Source: Bradyrhizobium sacchari
GTDB lineage: Bacteria; Pseudomonadota; Alphaproteobacteria; Rhizobiales; Xanthobacteraceae
NCBI RefSeq assembly: GCF_002068095.1
Contig: NZ_LWIG01000013.1
Location: 310,652-372,666, forward strand
DNA: 62,015 nt
Direction: 5' to 3'
Both the position numbers and the translations under genes were made by a program. How positions within the stretch are numbered: the stretch's first letter is position 1; every line of letters starts with the position of its first letter. The notes beneath the pieces are model-generated. The model was not told the origin of the DNA and did not search any database. It was given only the letters and a program-made list of their open reading frames with translations. Below are positions 1-9,828 of the stretch, piece by piece.

Positions 1-699
1 TTCCTGCCGTTGCCGCTGCTGGGCGGAAGCGTTGTGCCGTTCGGGCTGATGGCCGGCGGTTGTGCGCTCGGCGCGATCACGGGCCTCACCGTGCAGCTCC
101 CGCTCTATTATGAGTCCGTCTATCACCTCAGCGCCAGCGAGGCAGGGCTTGCTCTCATCCCGCTCGCCGCGGTCTCGACCTGTGGTGCGGCCATCGCCGG
201 ACGTACGATGGCGCGGGCCAAGCACTACAAGCGCGTCGCCATCATCGGCACGTCCTGGGCCGCGCTGTGTGGCCTTGGCCTCACGCTGACGACGCTGCCG
301 CTATGGGGCCTGCTGACGCTGATGGCCGCGTTTGCGCTCGGCCTCGGTACCACCTTTCCGGTCTGCGTGGTCTCGGTGCAGAATTCGGTCGCGCGCCCGC
401 AAGTCGGTACCATCACCGGCGCGCTGAACTTCTTCCGCTCGCTGATGTCCTCGTTCACGGTTGCGGCGTTCGCGGCGATCCTCCTGATCGCGCTCGGCGC
501 CGACGTGCCGCTTGCCGGCGAGCATCGTGTCGCGGGCAGCATCCCTGCGATTCCCGTCGAGGACATGCGGCATGCGTTCCGCTACGTCTTCGGCGCCGCT
601 ACGGCGCTGATGACCGGCGCGGCGCTCTGCCTGATCATGATGGAGGAGCGGCCGCTGGCCGGTCCCTCCGTCACCAAGCACGTCGAGATGGCGGAGTAG
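1..699 (+). CDS. MFS drug exporter, DHA2 type, C-terminal part
   Basis: The reading frame is open from the first base, so the gene begins outside the window and only its last 232 codons are present. The product is strongly hydrophobic, with about six membrane-spanning stretches separated by short basic loops, and ends in a short charged cytoplasmic tail after a final helix near LMTGAALCLIMM. This layout matches the second half of a 14-helix major facilitator of the DHA2 (EmrB/QacA) family, which pumps hydrophobic compounds out using the proton gradient. The substrate cannot be read from the sequence. The gene converges with the hydrolase gene that ends three bases further on, on the other strand. 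Confidence 0.8.
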   Translation, partial: FLPLPLLGGSVVPFGLMAGGCALGAITGLTVQLPLYYESVYHLSASEAGLALIPLAAVSTCGAAIAGRTMARAKHYKRVAIIGTSWAALCGLGLTLTTLPLWGLLTLMAAFALGLGTTFPVCVVSVQNSVARPQVGTITGALNFFRSLMSSFTVAAFAAILLIALGADVPLAGEHRVAGSIPAIPVEDMRHAFRYVFGAATALMTGAALCLIMMEERPLAGPSVTKHVEMAE

Positions 700-701
700 G
701 C

Positions 702-2402
702 TTAACCTCCGCGATCGGGATCGTCGTCGGCATCGCCCGGGCCCGCCTTCCGCGCCTTTGCCGCGAGCTGTTCCTTGAGCCGCGCCAGCGCCTCGGCGGA
801 CCAATCGCGGACATCGGTCACCGCGACCCAGGCATCGACGTAATGCTCGGGCGCGTAGACATGGCCAAAGCCCATCGGGGTATTGGTCGCGACCGCCATG
901 TCGAGGGCAAGCTGCAGCATCGTCACGATCGGATACCAGCGCAGCTCCGGTGAGACGTCCGGTCCGCGCGGTGCGCTCATCCAGGCCGGAGCCTGAAAGG
1001 CATCGCGATAGGCAAAGAACGTGATCGCGTCGCTGGCATATTGCAGGTAGACGACGCGCATCGCTCCCCAGGGCGTATCCGGCGGCACCGTCGGCCCGTT
1101 CTGGTTCATGAAGCGCACGAAGCGGCTGTCGCGGAATTCCGGCAGCCACGCCGGCGATCCAGGATTGCGGCTTGCGGTGACCGAACGCCAGATGCGGCTT
1201 TCGAAGGGAGGCCCGCTCCATAGCGCGCCGGCAATGGGATCGCCGATCGTCTCGAACAGCTCCGCGGATTTTTCCGAGTTCATGGCGCCGAGGCTGAGGC
1301 CGTGGAGGTACAGCTTCGGCCGCCTGTCCCTCGGCAGGCTCGTCCAGTACGCGTAGATTTCCGCAAACAGCGTACGCGCTGCTTCTGCGCCGTATTCAGG
1401 CTGAAACAGCAGCGACAGCGGGCTGTTGAGATATGAATATTGCATCGCCACGCTCGCGACGTCGCCGTGGTGGAGATATTCGACCGTGTCCATCGCGGAC
1501 GGATCGATCCAGCCGGTGCCGGTCGGCGTGATCACGATCAGGATCTTGCGTTCAAAGCCGTGCTGGCGCTTGAGCTCCTCGAGCGCAAGCCTGGCGCGCG
1601 CCTGCGCCGTGCCGCCGCCGGCGAGGCCCACATAGACGCGTACAGGATCATGTGCTGGCTGGCCCGTGATGGCGCTGATGTCCGCTGCGGTCGGACCCGA
1701 GGCAATGAACCGGCGGCCCGTGCGCCCGAGCTCCGTCCACTTCACCAGCGACCCCGGACTTCCCGTGCGTTCCGGCGCGGTCGGCTGCGGCCGTTCGGGC
1801 TCGTGCAAGGCGTCGAGTTCACGGAAGGACGAATCGAGCGCGCGAAATGCCGTGCTGATCAGGACATTGCTGGCAATCGACCAGAACAGCAGGCCCGCGA
1901 CCACCACGCCAATGACGTTCGCGACCTTGCGTGGAATGATCCGCTTCGCGTGCCCGGCGAGGAAGCGCGACACCAGCGCGAACAGCCGCCCCAGCAGCAG
2001 CATTGCGGCGAACGTCGCGAGGGCGATGGCGCAGACCTTGAATGGATGCGCGGTTTCGACCGGCGCCATCTTCATCACGGTGCGGATCGAGTTCTGCCAT
2101 TCGGCGGCGCGCCAGAGATAGATGACGACGACGATCAGGCAGCCGGCCGCGACCAGCGCATTGACCTGCGAACGCAGGCGCGTCGAGGGCTCGGGCAATT
2201 CGAGATAGTGCCATAGCCAGCGCCAAAGATTGCCGGCGAGGTAGCCGATCGCAAAGCAGCCGCCGGCGAGGGCGCCCTGGGTGAGGTAGCTGCGCGGCAC
2301 CAGCGTCGGCGTCAGCGCGGCTGCGAAGAACAGGGCGCCCAGCATGAGGCCGACGCCGGACAGCGAAAGCAATTGTCGCCGAATGAGCCGCGCCAGATTC
2401 AT
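702..2402 (-). CDS. membrane-anchored alpha/beta hydrolase family protein
   Basis: A 566-residue protein with an N-terminal membrane half (about residues 10-190, four or five hydrophobic segments) and a C-terminal hydrolase half. The second half carries the nucleophile elbow LHGLSLGAMNSE (GLSLG, Ser as nucleophile) and a conserved SGPPFESRIW stretch just after it. This two-part organisation is that of the Abhydrolase_9 family, whose physiological substrate is unknown to me. The active site probably faces the cytoplasm or the membrane surface. The start at 2402 puts a basic, amphipathic beginning (MNLARLIRRQ) before the first membrane segment. Only 21 bases separate its start from the end of the upstream kinase gene, so the two may be co-transcribed. 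Confidence 0.75.
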   Translation of the reverse strand: MNLARLIRRQLLSLSGVGLMLGALFFAAALTPTLVPRSYLTQGALAGGCFAIGYLAGNLWRWLWHYLELPEPSTRLRSQVNALVAAGCLIVVVIYLWRAAEWQNSIRTVMKMAPVETAHPFKVCAIALATFAAMLLLGRLFALVSRFLAGHAKRIIPRKVANVIGVVVAGLLFWSIASNVLISTAFRALDSSFRELDALHEPERPQPTAPERTGSPGSLVKWTELGRTGRRFIASGPTAADISAITGQPAHDPVRVYVGLAGGGTAQARARLALEELKRQHGFERKILIVITPTGTGWIDPSAMDTVEYLHHGDVASVAMQYSYLNSPLSLLFQPEYGAEAARTLFAEIYAYWTSLPRDRRPKLYLHGLSLGAMNSEKSAELFETIGDPIAGALWSGPPFESRIWRSVTASRNPGSPAWLPEFRDSRFVRFMNQNGPTVPPDTPWGAMRVVYLQYASDAITFFAYRDAFQAPAWMSAPRGPDVSPELRWYPIVTMLQLALDMAVATNTPMGFGHVYAPEHYVDAWVAVTDVRDWSAEALARLKEQLAAKARKAGPGDADDDPDRGG

Positions 2403-2423
2403 GAAAGCACCTTGCGAGCGAAG

Positions 2424-4907
2424 CTACCGTCCGTCCTTGTCCGGGAAGCCGCTCTTCCGCGGCAGCAGAATCGTGAATTCGGTGAACTTGCCCGGTTCGG
2501 TGGCGACGTCGATCGTGCCGCCGTGCTGCTTGACCACGATATCGTGGCTCATCGACAGCCCGAGGCCGGTGCCTTCGCCGGCCGGCTTGGTGGTAAAGAA
2601 CGGATTGAACATCTTCTCCTTCACCTCGTCCGGAATGCCGGTGCCGTTGTCGCGGATCCGGATCTCGATGTGCTCGCCGCGATCTCGCGTCGTCGCGGTC
2701 ACGATCGGCTCGTAGGCGCCGGCGCCGCTCTCCGCCTTGCGCTTGCTCACCGCGTAAAATCCGTTCGAGATCAGGTTCAGCAGCACCCGTGTGATTTCCT
2801 GCGGAAACACTTCGGCTTGTCCGGCCGCAGGATCGAGTTCGCGCTTCAGCGTCACGTCGAACCGCGGCGTTTCGGCGCGGGCGCCGTGGTAGGCGAGGTT
2901 GAGGCTCTCCTCGACCAGCGCATTGATGTCGCTCAGCCGATGTTCGCCGCCGCCCTCGCGCGAATGCAGCAGCATGTTCTTGACGATGGAATCGGCGCGC
3001 CGCCCGTGCTGCACGATCTTGTCCAGATTGTCCTTCAGGAGTCCGGTCAGCTCGTCGACCTCGCTGCGAACGTCGCCCGCGAGCGGGACCGGCGCCAGCA
3101 CCTCGTTCAACTCGCTCGTCAGCTCGGCGGAGAGCGAGGCGAAATTGTTGACGAAGTTGAGCGGGTTCTTGATCTCGTGCGCGATGCCGGCGGTGAGCTG
3201 GCCGAGGGAGGCCAGCTTCTCGGTCTGGATCAGCCGGTCCTGCGCTGCGCGCAAATCATCGAGCGATCTGGCGAGCTCCCTGGTGCGGTCCTGCACCTCG
3301 TTGAACAGGCGCGTGTTCTCGATGGCAATCACGGCCTGGTCGGCAAAGGTCTTGAGCAAATTGATCGCCTTGTCCGGGAACTGACCGGCCTCCCGCCGGG
3401 TCACCGCGATGGTACCGATCGCAACACCGTCGCGCAGCATCGGCACCACGAGAATGCTGCGATAGCCGCGAGTCCGCGCCAGCTCCTTCATCGCGTCGGT
3501 GAGATCAGGCTCGTTCTGCATGTCGCTTCGGAACGCATACTGCCCGCTTGTCGCCACCCGGCTGTGAATGCCCGATGAGGACAGCGACGCCGGGAAGGAG
3601 CCGAGCAGATCGGCGTTGCCGGCCTCAACGTCGGTGGTGAAGGCAACCAGATGCAGCATGCCGTCGATGACGCGGGTGACGGCGGAGGAATGTCCGCCGA
3701 TCAGCGCCTTGGCGCTGTCGGAAATGGCCTGGAACACCGGCGTGACATCGGCAGGCGAGGCCGCGATCACCTTGAGGATGTCGGCGGTCGCGGTCTGGCG
3801 CTCCAGCGCTTCCCTTGTGGCGTTGAACAGGCTGACATTCTTGATTGCGATGACCGCCTGGTCGGCGAAGGTCTGCAACAGCCGCACGTGATGTTCGGCG
3901 AAGCTGCCGGTCGCGCGCCGCGTCGTGATGATGACGCCGATGGCTTCGCCCTCGCTCATCAGCGGCGCGAACAGCATGCTGCGATAGCCGCGGGCGCGCG
4001 CGATGTCGCGCGCGGCCGGCTCGAGTTCGGTGTCGGGCAATTGCGCCGCGGCCCCATTGGCCACGAGCTGATAGGGCGGGAACTGCGCGAAGGGCACGGG
4101 GAACGAGGCCTGGAGCACGCGATCGCCCGCCGGGTCGGTCGGTGTGAAGGCCGCAAGATGAGCGGCGCCGTCATTGTAGCGCAGCACCGCGGTGGAAAAA
4201 CCGCCGATCAGCCGGTTGGCATTGGCGGCGATGGCGTCGAACACCGGCTGCACGTCCGACGGCGAGGCGGCCATCACCTTCAGGATGTCGGCTGTGGCGG
4301 TCTGGCGCTCCAACGCCTCGCGCGTCGCATTGAAAAGCCGCGCATTCTCGATCGCGATCACGGCCTGGTCGGCGAAGGTCTGCAGCAGCTGCACGAGGTC
4401 GGTCGCAAATGCGCCGGGCTCGGCGCGCGTGACGCTGATCATGCCGACCGGCGCGCCGCGGTTCATCAGCGGCATGAACAGGACGCTCCGGAAGCCGCGC
4501 AGCCGCGCGAGCTGGCGGTTCAGCTCCGGAACATCGTCGGCCTCGCTGTCGGGAAACTGGATCGTCTCGCCGTCGCGCACCAGGGCGAAGGTCGGAAAGT
4601 CGCCGATCTTGCGCGGGAACGACGCCTTCAGCCCTTCATCCGCTTCGGGACTGGTCGGGGTGAATGCCACGAGGTGCAGCTCGTCGCCAATGAACTGAAG
4701 CACGGTCGCGGAGAAGCCGCCGAGCAGCCGCTTCGAGCTGGACGCGATCGCAGCGAACACCGGCCGCGCATCGGAGGGGGAGGCCGCGATGGTGCGCAGG
4801 ATTTCCGCGCTGGCGGTTTGGCGGTCGCGGGCAATCGCGAGCTCGCTGCGCAGCTGCCGGTTCTCGGCTGCGAGTTCGTCGGCATTGTCGTTGGGAGGGT
4901 TGGTCAT
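2424..4907 (-). CDS. soluble sensor histidine kinase with three tandem GAF domains
   Basis: The 827-residue protein has no membrane segment. After a short coiled coil (residues 10-30), three GAF modules of about 165 residues follow each other (about 35-190, 205-365, 375-535). Each is introduced by a near-identical linker (ALERQTATADILK) and ends in QTFADQAVIAIEN or a close variant. A coiled coil then leads to the phosphoacceptor helix with H in AGIAHEIKNPLNFVNNF. The ATPase domain shows the N box (LISNGFYAV), DNGTGIP, the F box (FNPFFTTKP) and GTGLGLSMS. It is a complete cytoplasmic kinase that would sense small ligands or redox state. No response regulator gene lies next to it, so its partner is unknown. 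Confidence 0.88.
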   Translation of the reverse strand: MTNPPNDNADELAAENRQLRSELAIARDRQTASAEILRTIAASPSDARPVFAAIASSSKRLLGGFSATVLQFIGDELHLVAFTPTSPEADEGLKASFPRKIGDFPTFALVRDGETIQFPDSEADDVPELNRQLARLRGFRSVLFMPLMNRGAPVGMISVTRAEPGAFATDLVQLLQTFADQAVIAIENARLFNATREALERQTATADILKVMAASPSDVQPVFDAIAANANRLIGGFSTAVLRYNDGAAHLAAFTPTDPAGDRVLQASFPVPFAQFPPYQLVANGAAAQLPDTELEPAARDIARARGYRSMLFAPLMSEGEAIGVIITTRRATGSFAEHHVRLLQTFADQAVIAIKNVSLFNATREALERQTATADILKVIAASPADVTPVFQAISDSAKALIGGHSSAVTRVIDGMLHLVAFTTDVEAGNADLLGSFPASLSSSGIHSRVATSGQYAFRSDMQNEPDLTDAMKELARTRGYRSILVVPMLRDGVAIGTIAVTRREAGQFPDKAINLLKTFADQAVIAIENTRLFNEVQDRTRELARSLDDLRAAQDRLIQTEKLASLGQLTAGIAHEIKNPLNFVNNFASLSAELTSELNEVLAPVPLAGDVRSEVDELTGLLKDNLDKIVQHGRRADSIVKNMLLHSREGGGEHRLSDINALVEESLNLAYHGARAETPRFDVTLKRELDPAAGQAEVFPQEITRVLLNLISNGFYAVSKRKAESGAGAYEPIVTATTRDRGEHIEIRIRDNGTGIPDEVKEKMFNPFFTTKPAGEGTGLGLSMSHDIVVKQHGGTIDVATEPGKFTEFTILLPRKSGFPDKDGR

Positions 4908-5013
4908 TCGCTATCCGGCTCGATGCCGCGACGGGCGCGGCACCGGGCCGGATTATCACACCTTCTGCGGCGGGAGCCAGCGCCAGCGACAACAAGCCTT
5001 GGGGGCTGCCCTT

Positions 5014-6648
5014 TCACGTGCCCGGCCGTGATACCTCGGTCTCCTTGCTGGTGATGAACTCCAGCAGCACGGGGATGCCTTCCTGCGTCTTCTGAATGCC
5101 GCGCCTGATTGCGGGGATGATGTCCTCGGGCTTCGTCACCCGCTCGCCATAGCCGCCGAAGGCCCTCGCCATCGCGGCATAGTCGCCGGAAATGTCGGTC
5201 GAGCGATATTTTTCGGTCGAGACCGGCATCACCTTCAACTCGATCGCCATCGAGAAATTGTTGAGCAGGATCGACATGATCGGGATGCGCTCGCGCACGG
5301 CGGTTTCGAAATCCATGCCCGTGAAGCCGATCGCGGCGTCGCCCCAGACGTTGATACAGAGCTTGTCGGGCTTTGCCAGCTTTGCGCCCATCGCGAGCCC
5401 GAGGCCATAGCCGAGCTGCGTCGTCTTGCCCCAGCCGAGATAGGTGAGGGGCTTGATCGCCTTCCAGAACGGCGAGAGCTGGTCGCGCGGGCTGCCGGCA
5501 TCATGCGTGATGATGGTGTTTTCGATGTCGACGGTGTGCTGGAGGTCCCACAGCACGCGGTAGGGACTGAGCGGCGCGTCATTGCTGGTGAGCTTAGGCA
5601 TCCATTTCGCCAGCCACTCCTTGTGCGAGGCTGCGATCTCGGCCGTGACCGCCGCGGCGTCGCGATCGCTCGTGACGGTCTTGCCGATCTCCTCCAGCAG
5701 CGCGTCGAGCACGAGGCCAGCATCTCCGACGAGGCCGATCCTGGCCTCGACATCCTTGTTGAGATGGTTCGGATCGAGCGTGGAATGGATGATGGTTTTT
5801 CCCTTGGGCATCGCGATGCCGAAACTGGTCTCAGTGAACGAGCAGCCGATGCCGAAGATGACGTCGGCCTCGGCGAGGAATTTCGGGACTGCGCGCGGCA
5901 CCGCGAGGCCGCCGGAGCCGAGCGAGAGCGGATGCGTCTCCGGAAACGCCGATTTGCCGCCGAGGCTGGTGGCGACGGGGATCGCGAGCCGCTCGGCGAG
6001 GCGTTTGAGCTGCGGCCAGGCTCGTGCATAGTGCACACCCTGGCCGGCGTAGATCACCGGCCGCTTGGCGTTGACGAGCAGGCTGGCTGCCTCCTTCACA
6101 TGGACAGGATCGGCGCCGTAACGGGTGCGCAGCACCGGCATGTAGTTCAGCGGCTCCGGCACCTCCTCGTTCCACATGTCGGAGGGGATCTCGACGATCA
6201 CGGGACCGCCGCGACCGTTCTTCAGCTTGGTGAAGGCGCGGCGGAAGATGTTGGCGACTTCCGCGGCCAGGATGATCGGCTCGGATGATTTTGCGAATGG
6301 CTTCATCGCCTCGCTGGAATTGAAGTTCGGCTCGATATGGGCAAGCCGGCGCTGATAGCCCATCGGCAGCACCAGCACGGGAACGGATTCGCCAAAGCAC
6401 TGGGCGACGCCGCCCATCGCATTCTCGGCGCCGGGCCCGTGCTGCATGCAGAACGCGCCGATGCTTCGCCCTGAGGTCACCCGCGAGATCGCATCCGCCA
6501 TGTGGATGCCGACGCGCTCCTGCCGCACCATGACGGGGCGGATCTCGGCCTTGGCCGCGTGCTCGATCAGGTGGTTGACCGGATAGCCGCAGAGGATCTC
6601 GATCCCCTCGCGCCGCATGATTTCCGCAATGGCGGTGCCGAGCTTCAT
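5014..6648 (-). CDS. thiamine diphosphate-requiring enzyme, acetolactate synthase-like
   Basis: The start at 6648 is chosen because a GGGAGAG ribosome site precedes it and the protein then begins at the usual place for the family (MKLGTAIAEIMRREGIEIL), giving 544 residues. The N-terminal pyrimidine-binding domain has the catalytic glutamate in MVRQERVGIHMADA. A central nucleotide-type domain follows, and the C-terminal domain has the diphosphate/Mg motif beginning GDAAIGFTGMDFE and ending at NN. This is the acetohydroxy-acid synthase / benzoylformate decarboxylase superfamily. It is not part of a branched-chain amino acid operon and no small regulatory subunit is nearby, so a decarboxylase or carboligase role in catabolism is more likely than valine synthesis. 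The substrate is unknown. Confidence 0.8.
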   Translation of the reverse strand: MKLGTAIAEIMRREGIEILCGYPVNHLIEHAAKAEIRPVMVRQERVGIHMADAISRVTSGRSIGAFCMQHGPGAENAMGGVAQCFGESVPVLVLPMGYQRRLAHIEPNFNSSEAMKPFAKSSEPIILAAEVANIFRRAFTKLKNGRGGPVIVEIPSDMWNEEVPEPLNYMPVLRTRYGADPVHVKEAASLLVNAKRPVIYAGQGVHYARAWPQLKRLAERLAIPVATSLGGKSAFPETHPLSLGSGGLAVPRAVPKFLAEADVIFGIGCSFTETSFGIAMPKGKTIIHSTLDPNHLNKDVEARIGLVGDAGLVLDALLEEIGKTVTSDRDAAAVTAEIAASHKEWLAKWMPKLTSNDAPLSPYRVLWDLQHTVDIENTIITHDAGSPRDQLSPFWKAIKPLTYLGWGKTTQLGYGLGLAMGAKLAKPDKLCINVWGDAAIGFTGMDFETAVRERIPIMSILLNNFSMAIELKVMPVSTEKYRSTDISGDYAAMARAFGGYGERVTKPEDIIPAIRRGIQKTQEGIPVLLEFITSKETEVSRPGT

Positions 6649-6701
6649 GGCGTCTCTCTCCCTGGCAAGGCCGGTTGATCCGGCTGGTTGGGGAGAGAGG
6701 A

Positions 6702-9683
6702 TCAGGAATTCCGGGAAGCGTAAAGCGCGCTCGGTGAGTGCGGCGGTAGGCCAGCTATGCGCCGCGAGCGTGCACCGGCTCCGGCTGGCGATAATGGCTG
6801 CAGCCGTTCGCCGTCGGCCGCACGCTGCAGCAGGCGCGAGGCGGCAACGAGATCCGGCGTTTCGAAGCCCTCGGTGAATTCGTCGTAAATCGAGGCGAGC
6901 AGTCGGATGGCCTTGGGCCTGCGATCGGTCGCGATCCAGCGCGCGGCGAGGTCGTTGGCGATCCGCAACTGGAATGTCATCGCGCCGATGGCGCGTGCCT
7001 CGGTGAGCGCCCGCAGTAGCTGCTGTTCGGCGCGGAGCGGCTCGCCGGCGTGGAAAAGGACCGCCGCGTCGACGCGCTGAAGTTCCGAGCGGCACCAGCG
7101 CTCGCCCTGACGCTCCTGATGGCCGATCGCCCGCGTGATGGTGTCACGCGCTTCCGCGATCCGCCCCTGCCGCAGATAGGCGCGGGCGAGGACGGCGAGA
7201 TAGCTGCCGATCCGCATCAAGAACCGGCATTCGACCAGTTCGTCGATCGCGGCGCGAATATCGTCCACCGCGCGCGGATCGCCACGCTGGTCGCGAAGAC
7301 AGGCGGAGAAATAGCGCTCGACAGGAACCCAGCGCGAGATGCGCTCCCGTTCCAGGTTGCGACGCAGCCGCATCGTGAAGCTCTCGAGCGCATCCAGGTT
7401 GCCGGTTTCGAGCGCGACAGGAAGTGCGGCGAGCCCGAGTGCGTTCGACTGCGACACCCAATGGCCACTGCGGTCCGCGGCCTCGACGGCATCGCGGGCC
7501 AGCCTTGCCGCGTAGTCGGCCTGCCCCTGCATCCACGCCACGAAGGGCAGGTTGAAGCGGACGGTGATGAAGCGGTAGACCTCATTCGCATCCTTGCGCG
7601 AACGGCCCTCGGCAAGCGAATAGGTTGCCGCGAGACGATCCAGGACCGGGCGGCTCTTGCTCAATTCGCCGGCAAAGGCGCGGGCCCAGGCCAGTGCCCG
7701 GTCGGCTTCGGATGTTGCCGTCAGGTCGCGGTCGCGGTCGGCGAGCGCGGTGGCCTCCTCGAGATAGGTTATGGCGCGCGCGACCTCGCCAATCTGCAGC
7801 AGGTAAAAGGCAAAGCCCACCAGCGCGCGTTGCTGATACTCGATGCTGTCGGCGCGCCGTGCGAAGGCGATCGCGTCCAGCCAGGCAACCTCGTTCTCAT
7901 TCGACATCTTGCGGGCGTAGAACAGGCTCCATCCGAGGGCGCAGGCGAGCTTTGTCTTCGACAGATCGTCGCACGCGACGGTCTTGGCCAAGGCCAGTGC
8001 GTCCTGCAGCCGCGCCTGCGCTTCCGACAGGATGGAAGTTTCCGACCACAAGGTGATCGCCGCAACGGTGAGCCTGATTCCGAGGGCAGGATCGCCTTCC
8101 TCGCCAACTGCCCATGAAAGCGCAGCGCGCAAATCGGCGATCCGGCCGAGGTAGCGCTGTGTCCAGTCGGCGGGCTCGCGCCAGTTCCATTCCGCCTCGG
8201 ACCGTTCGAACAGCGCGAGGACGCGCTCCGCGTGACGGCGCAGTGCCTGGCCGCAGACGGGATCGGCCTGGCGTCGCTCGGCCGCGTAGCGGCGGGTGCT
8301 GTCGAGCAGACGGTAGCGAAGGCTCGCGCCACGGGCCTGCGCGCTCACAAGCGATTTGGTGACGAGGCTGCCGAGCCCGGTGACGACATCGATCGGCGTT
8401 AGCTCCGCCGCTGCCGCGACGAAAACGGCATCCTCGGCGTCGAAGGCGTCGCTGAACACCGACAGCAGGCCGAACAATGTGGCTTCCTTCTGCGACAGCA
8501 GCCTGAAGCTCCAGTCGATCGTCGTCATCAGGGTTTCATGGCGCGGCGGCGTACCCTCGGCGCTCGCGGCGCGAAAACCCAGCGTCTGGTCGAGCACCGC
8601 GACCAATTCGTGAGGATTGAACCTGCCGATCTGGGCTGCGGCCAGCTCGATGGCCAGCGGAAGGCCGTCGAGCGCGTTGCAGATCGAGGCGACGGCCTCG
8701 CAATCATCATCGATGAACCGATAGTCCGACCATTCGGCGGCGCGGCGGACGAACAGCTGCACCGCTGGAAACCTGACGGCCTGATCGACCGACAGGGCGA
8801 GGCCAGATCTCGGCGAGGCAAGCGAGCCAAGCCGCACGATATGCTCGGTGGCGGTGCCGAGCGGTTCCCGGCTCGTCGCCAGCAGCCTGGACGGCGATGT
8901 GTCACTCAGGAACTTGCCGGCGAAGATCGTCGCGGCAGGCAGCACATGCTCGCAATTGTCCAGGATGAGCAGCATCTGTCGCGGCCTCAGATAGTCGAGG
9001 GCGGCAGCCAGACCGTTATCCGTATTGCCTCTGATGCCCAGTGCCGTCACCAGCGCCGCTCCGAACAGCGTCGGATCGGAGATCGTCGCAAGGTCGACGA
9101 AGCAAATGCCGTCGCGGCAGTGTGGCGCGAGGGCCTGGGCGACGGCCACAGCAACTGTTGTCTTGCCGATGCCTCCTGCGCCAGCCAGCGTCACGTGCCT
9201 GTTGTCTGTGAGCAGATCCGTGATGTCGACGATCTCCGCTTCGCGACCGACGATGCCGCGCAACAATGGCGGATTGGACAAGGGGGGAGGGCCGGCCAGC
9301 GCAAGATCCGCCTCGACCTCGCCGATGCTGATCTGCACCTCCGCGATGAACTTGTACCCGCGGCGCGCCACGGTCGCGATGTAGACGGGCTCGATCTGGG
9401 TATCTCCCAGCGAGCGCCGCAGGCTCCACATGTTGACCTTGAGATTGCTGTCGTGAAGGAAGGTGCCCGGCCAGGCCGCGGCCATCAGTTCCTTCTTGCT
9501 GACCAGCTCGCCATGGCGCTGGACCAGCAGTTGCAGGAGCTCGAATGCGCGTCCGCCCAGTTTGACCGGGCGCCCGTCAAGCAGCAGGAGCTGGCGGCTC
9601 GGAACCAGTCGAAACGGACCGAAACAGTAGGTGAGTTCCGGTCGGCGTGTGCCCCGTTGCCGTGTCTCCGTGGCGGCCCGCAT
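6702..9683 (-). CDS. AfsR-like regulator: winged-helix DNA-binding domain plus STAND-type ATPase
   Basis: The protein has 993 residues. Residues about 15-110 form an OmpR/PhoB-type winged helix (LTYCFGPFRLVPSRQ, then GGRAFELLQLLV and NLKVNMWSLRRSLGD). A P-loop ATPase follows at about 150-400, with Walker A GAGGIGKTTVAVA, Walker B MLLILDNCEHVLPA and the sensor ATSREPL. The remaining 550 residues are helical and rich in Ala/Leu/Arg, consistent with tetratricopeptide-like repeats for ligand or partner binding. The family comprises signal-dependent transcription activators. It lies 53 bases upstream of the thiamine enzyme gene in the same direction, so it may regulate that gene. A perfect 19-base palindrome about 84 bases before its start is a candidate operator. 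Confidence 0.82.
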   Translation of the reverse strand: MRAATETRQRGTRRPELTYCFGPFRLVPSRQLLLLDGRPVKLGGRAFELLQLLVQRHGELVSKKELMAAAWPGTFLHDSNLKVNMWSLRRSLGDTQIEPVYIATVARRGYKFIAEVQISIGEVEADLALAGPPPLSNPPLLRGIVGREAEIVDITDLLTDNRHVTLAGAGGIGKTTVAVAVAQALAPHCRDGICFVDLATISDPTLFGAALVTALGIRGNTDNGLAAALDYLRPRQMLLILDNCEHVLPAATIFAGKFLSDTSPSRLLATSREPLGTATEHIVRLGSLASPRSGLALSVDQAVRFPAVQLFVRRAAEWSDYRFIDDDCEAVASICNALDGLPLAIELAAAQIGRFNPHELVAVLDQTLGFRAASAEGTPPRHETLMTTIDWSFRLLSQKEATLFGLLSVFSDAFDAEDAVFVAAAAELTPIDVVTGLGSLVTKSLVSAQARGASLRYRLLDSTRRYAAERRQADPVCGQALRRHAERVLALFERSEAEWNWREPADWTQRYLGRIADLRAALSWAVGEEGDPALGIRLTVAAITLWSETSILSEAQARLQDALALAKTVACDDLSKTKLACALGWSLFYARKMSNENEVAWLDAIAFARRADSIEYQQRALVGFAFYLLQIGEVARAITYLEEATALADRDRDLTATSEADRALAWARAFAGELSKSRPVLDRLAATYSLAEGRSRKDANEVYRFITVRFNLPFVAWMQGQADYAARLARDAVEAADRSGHWVSQSNALGLAALPVALETGNLDALESFTMRLRRNLERERISRWVPVERYFSACLRDQRGDPRAVDDIRAAIDELVECRFLMRIGSYLAVLARAYLRQGRIAEARDTITRAIGHQERQGERWCRSELQRVDAAVLFHAGEPLRAEQQLLRALTEARAIGAMTFQLRIANDLAARWIATDRRPKAIRLLASIYDEFTEGFETPDLVAASRLLQRAADGERLQPLSPAGAGARSRRIAGLPPHSPSALYASRNS

Positions 9684-9766
9684 TGCTCATTGCCAATCGA
9701 TCGAAACGATCACTTGCAATTATCATGCGTTGCACGCTTGTAGAATAGAGCCCTTCTGAATTCGCA

Positions 9767-9785
9767 CGATTGCTGCGAGCAATCG
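9767..9785. promoter_or_regulatory. perfect 8-3-8 inverted repeat upstream of the AfsR-like regulator
   Basis: The arms CGATTGCT and AGCAATCG flank GCG with no mismatch. There is no T tract on either side, so it is less likely to be a terminator than a protein-binding site. It lies in the 145-base gap between the exported ABM-domain gene and the regulator. Confidence 0.4.
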
Positions 9786-9828
9786 CCTGCAGCATGGCTG
9801 CGACAAAATCGCTCGCGCGCGGCGCCGG

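Noticed and set aside
3651..5054. Long open frame (467 codons) on the plus strand
   Set aside because: It is the complement of the GAF histidine kinase gene. Its composition (Arg/Gly/His-rich, no domain) is typical of an antisense frame in high-GC DNA.
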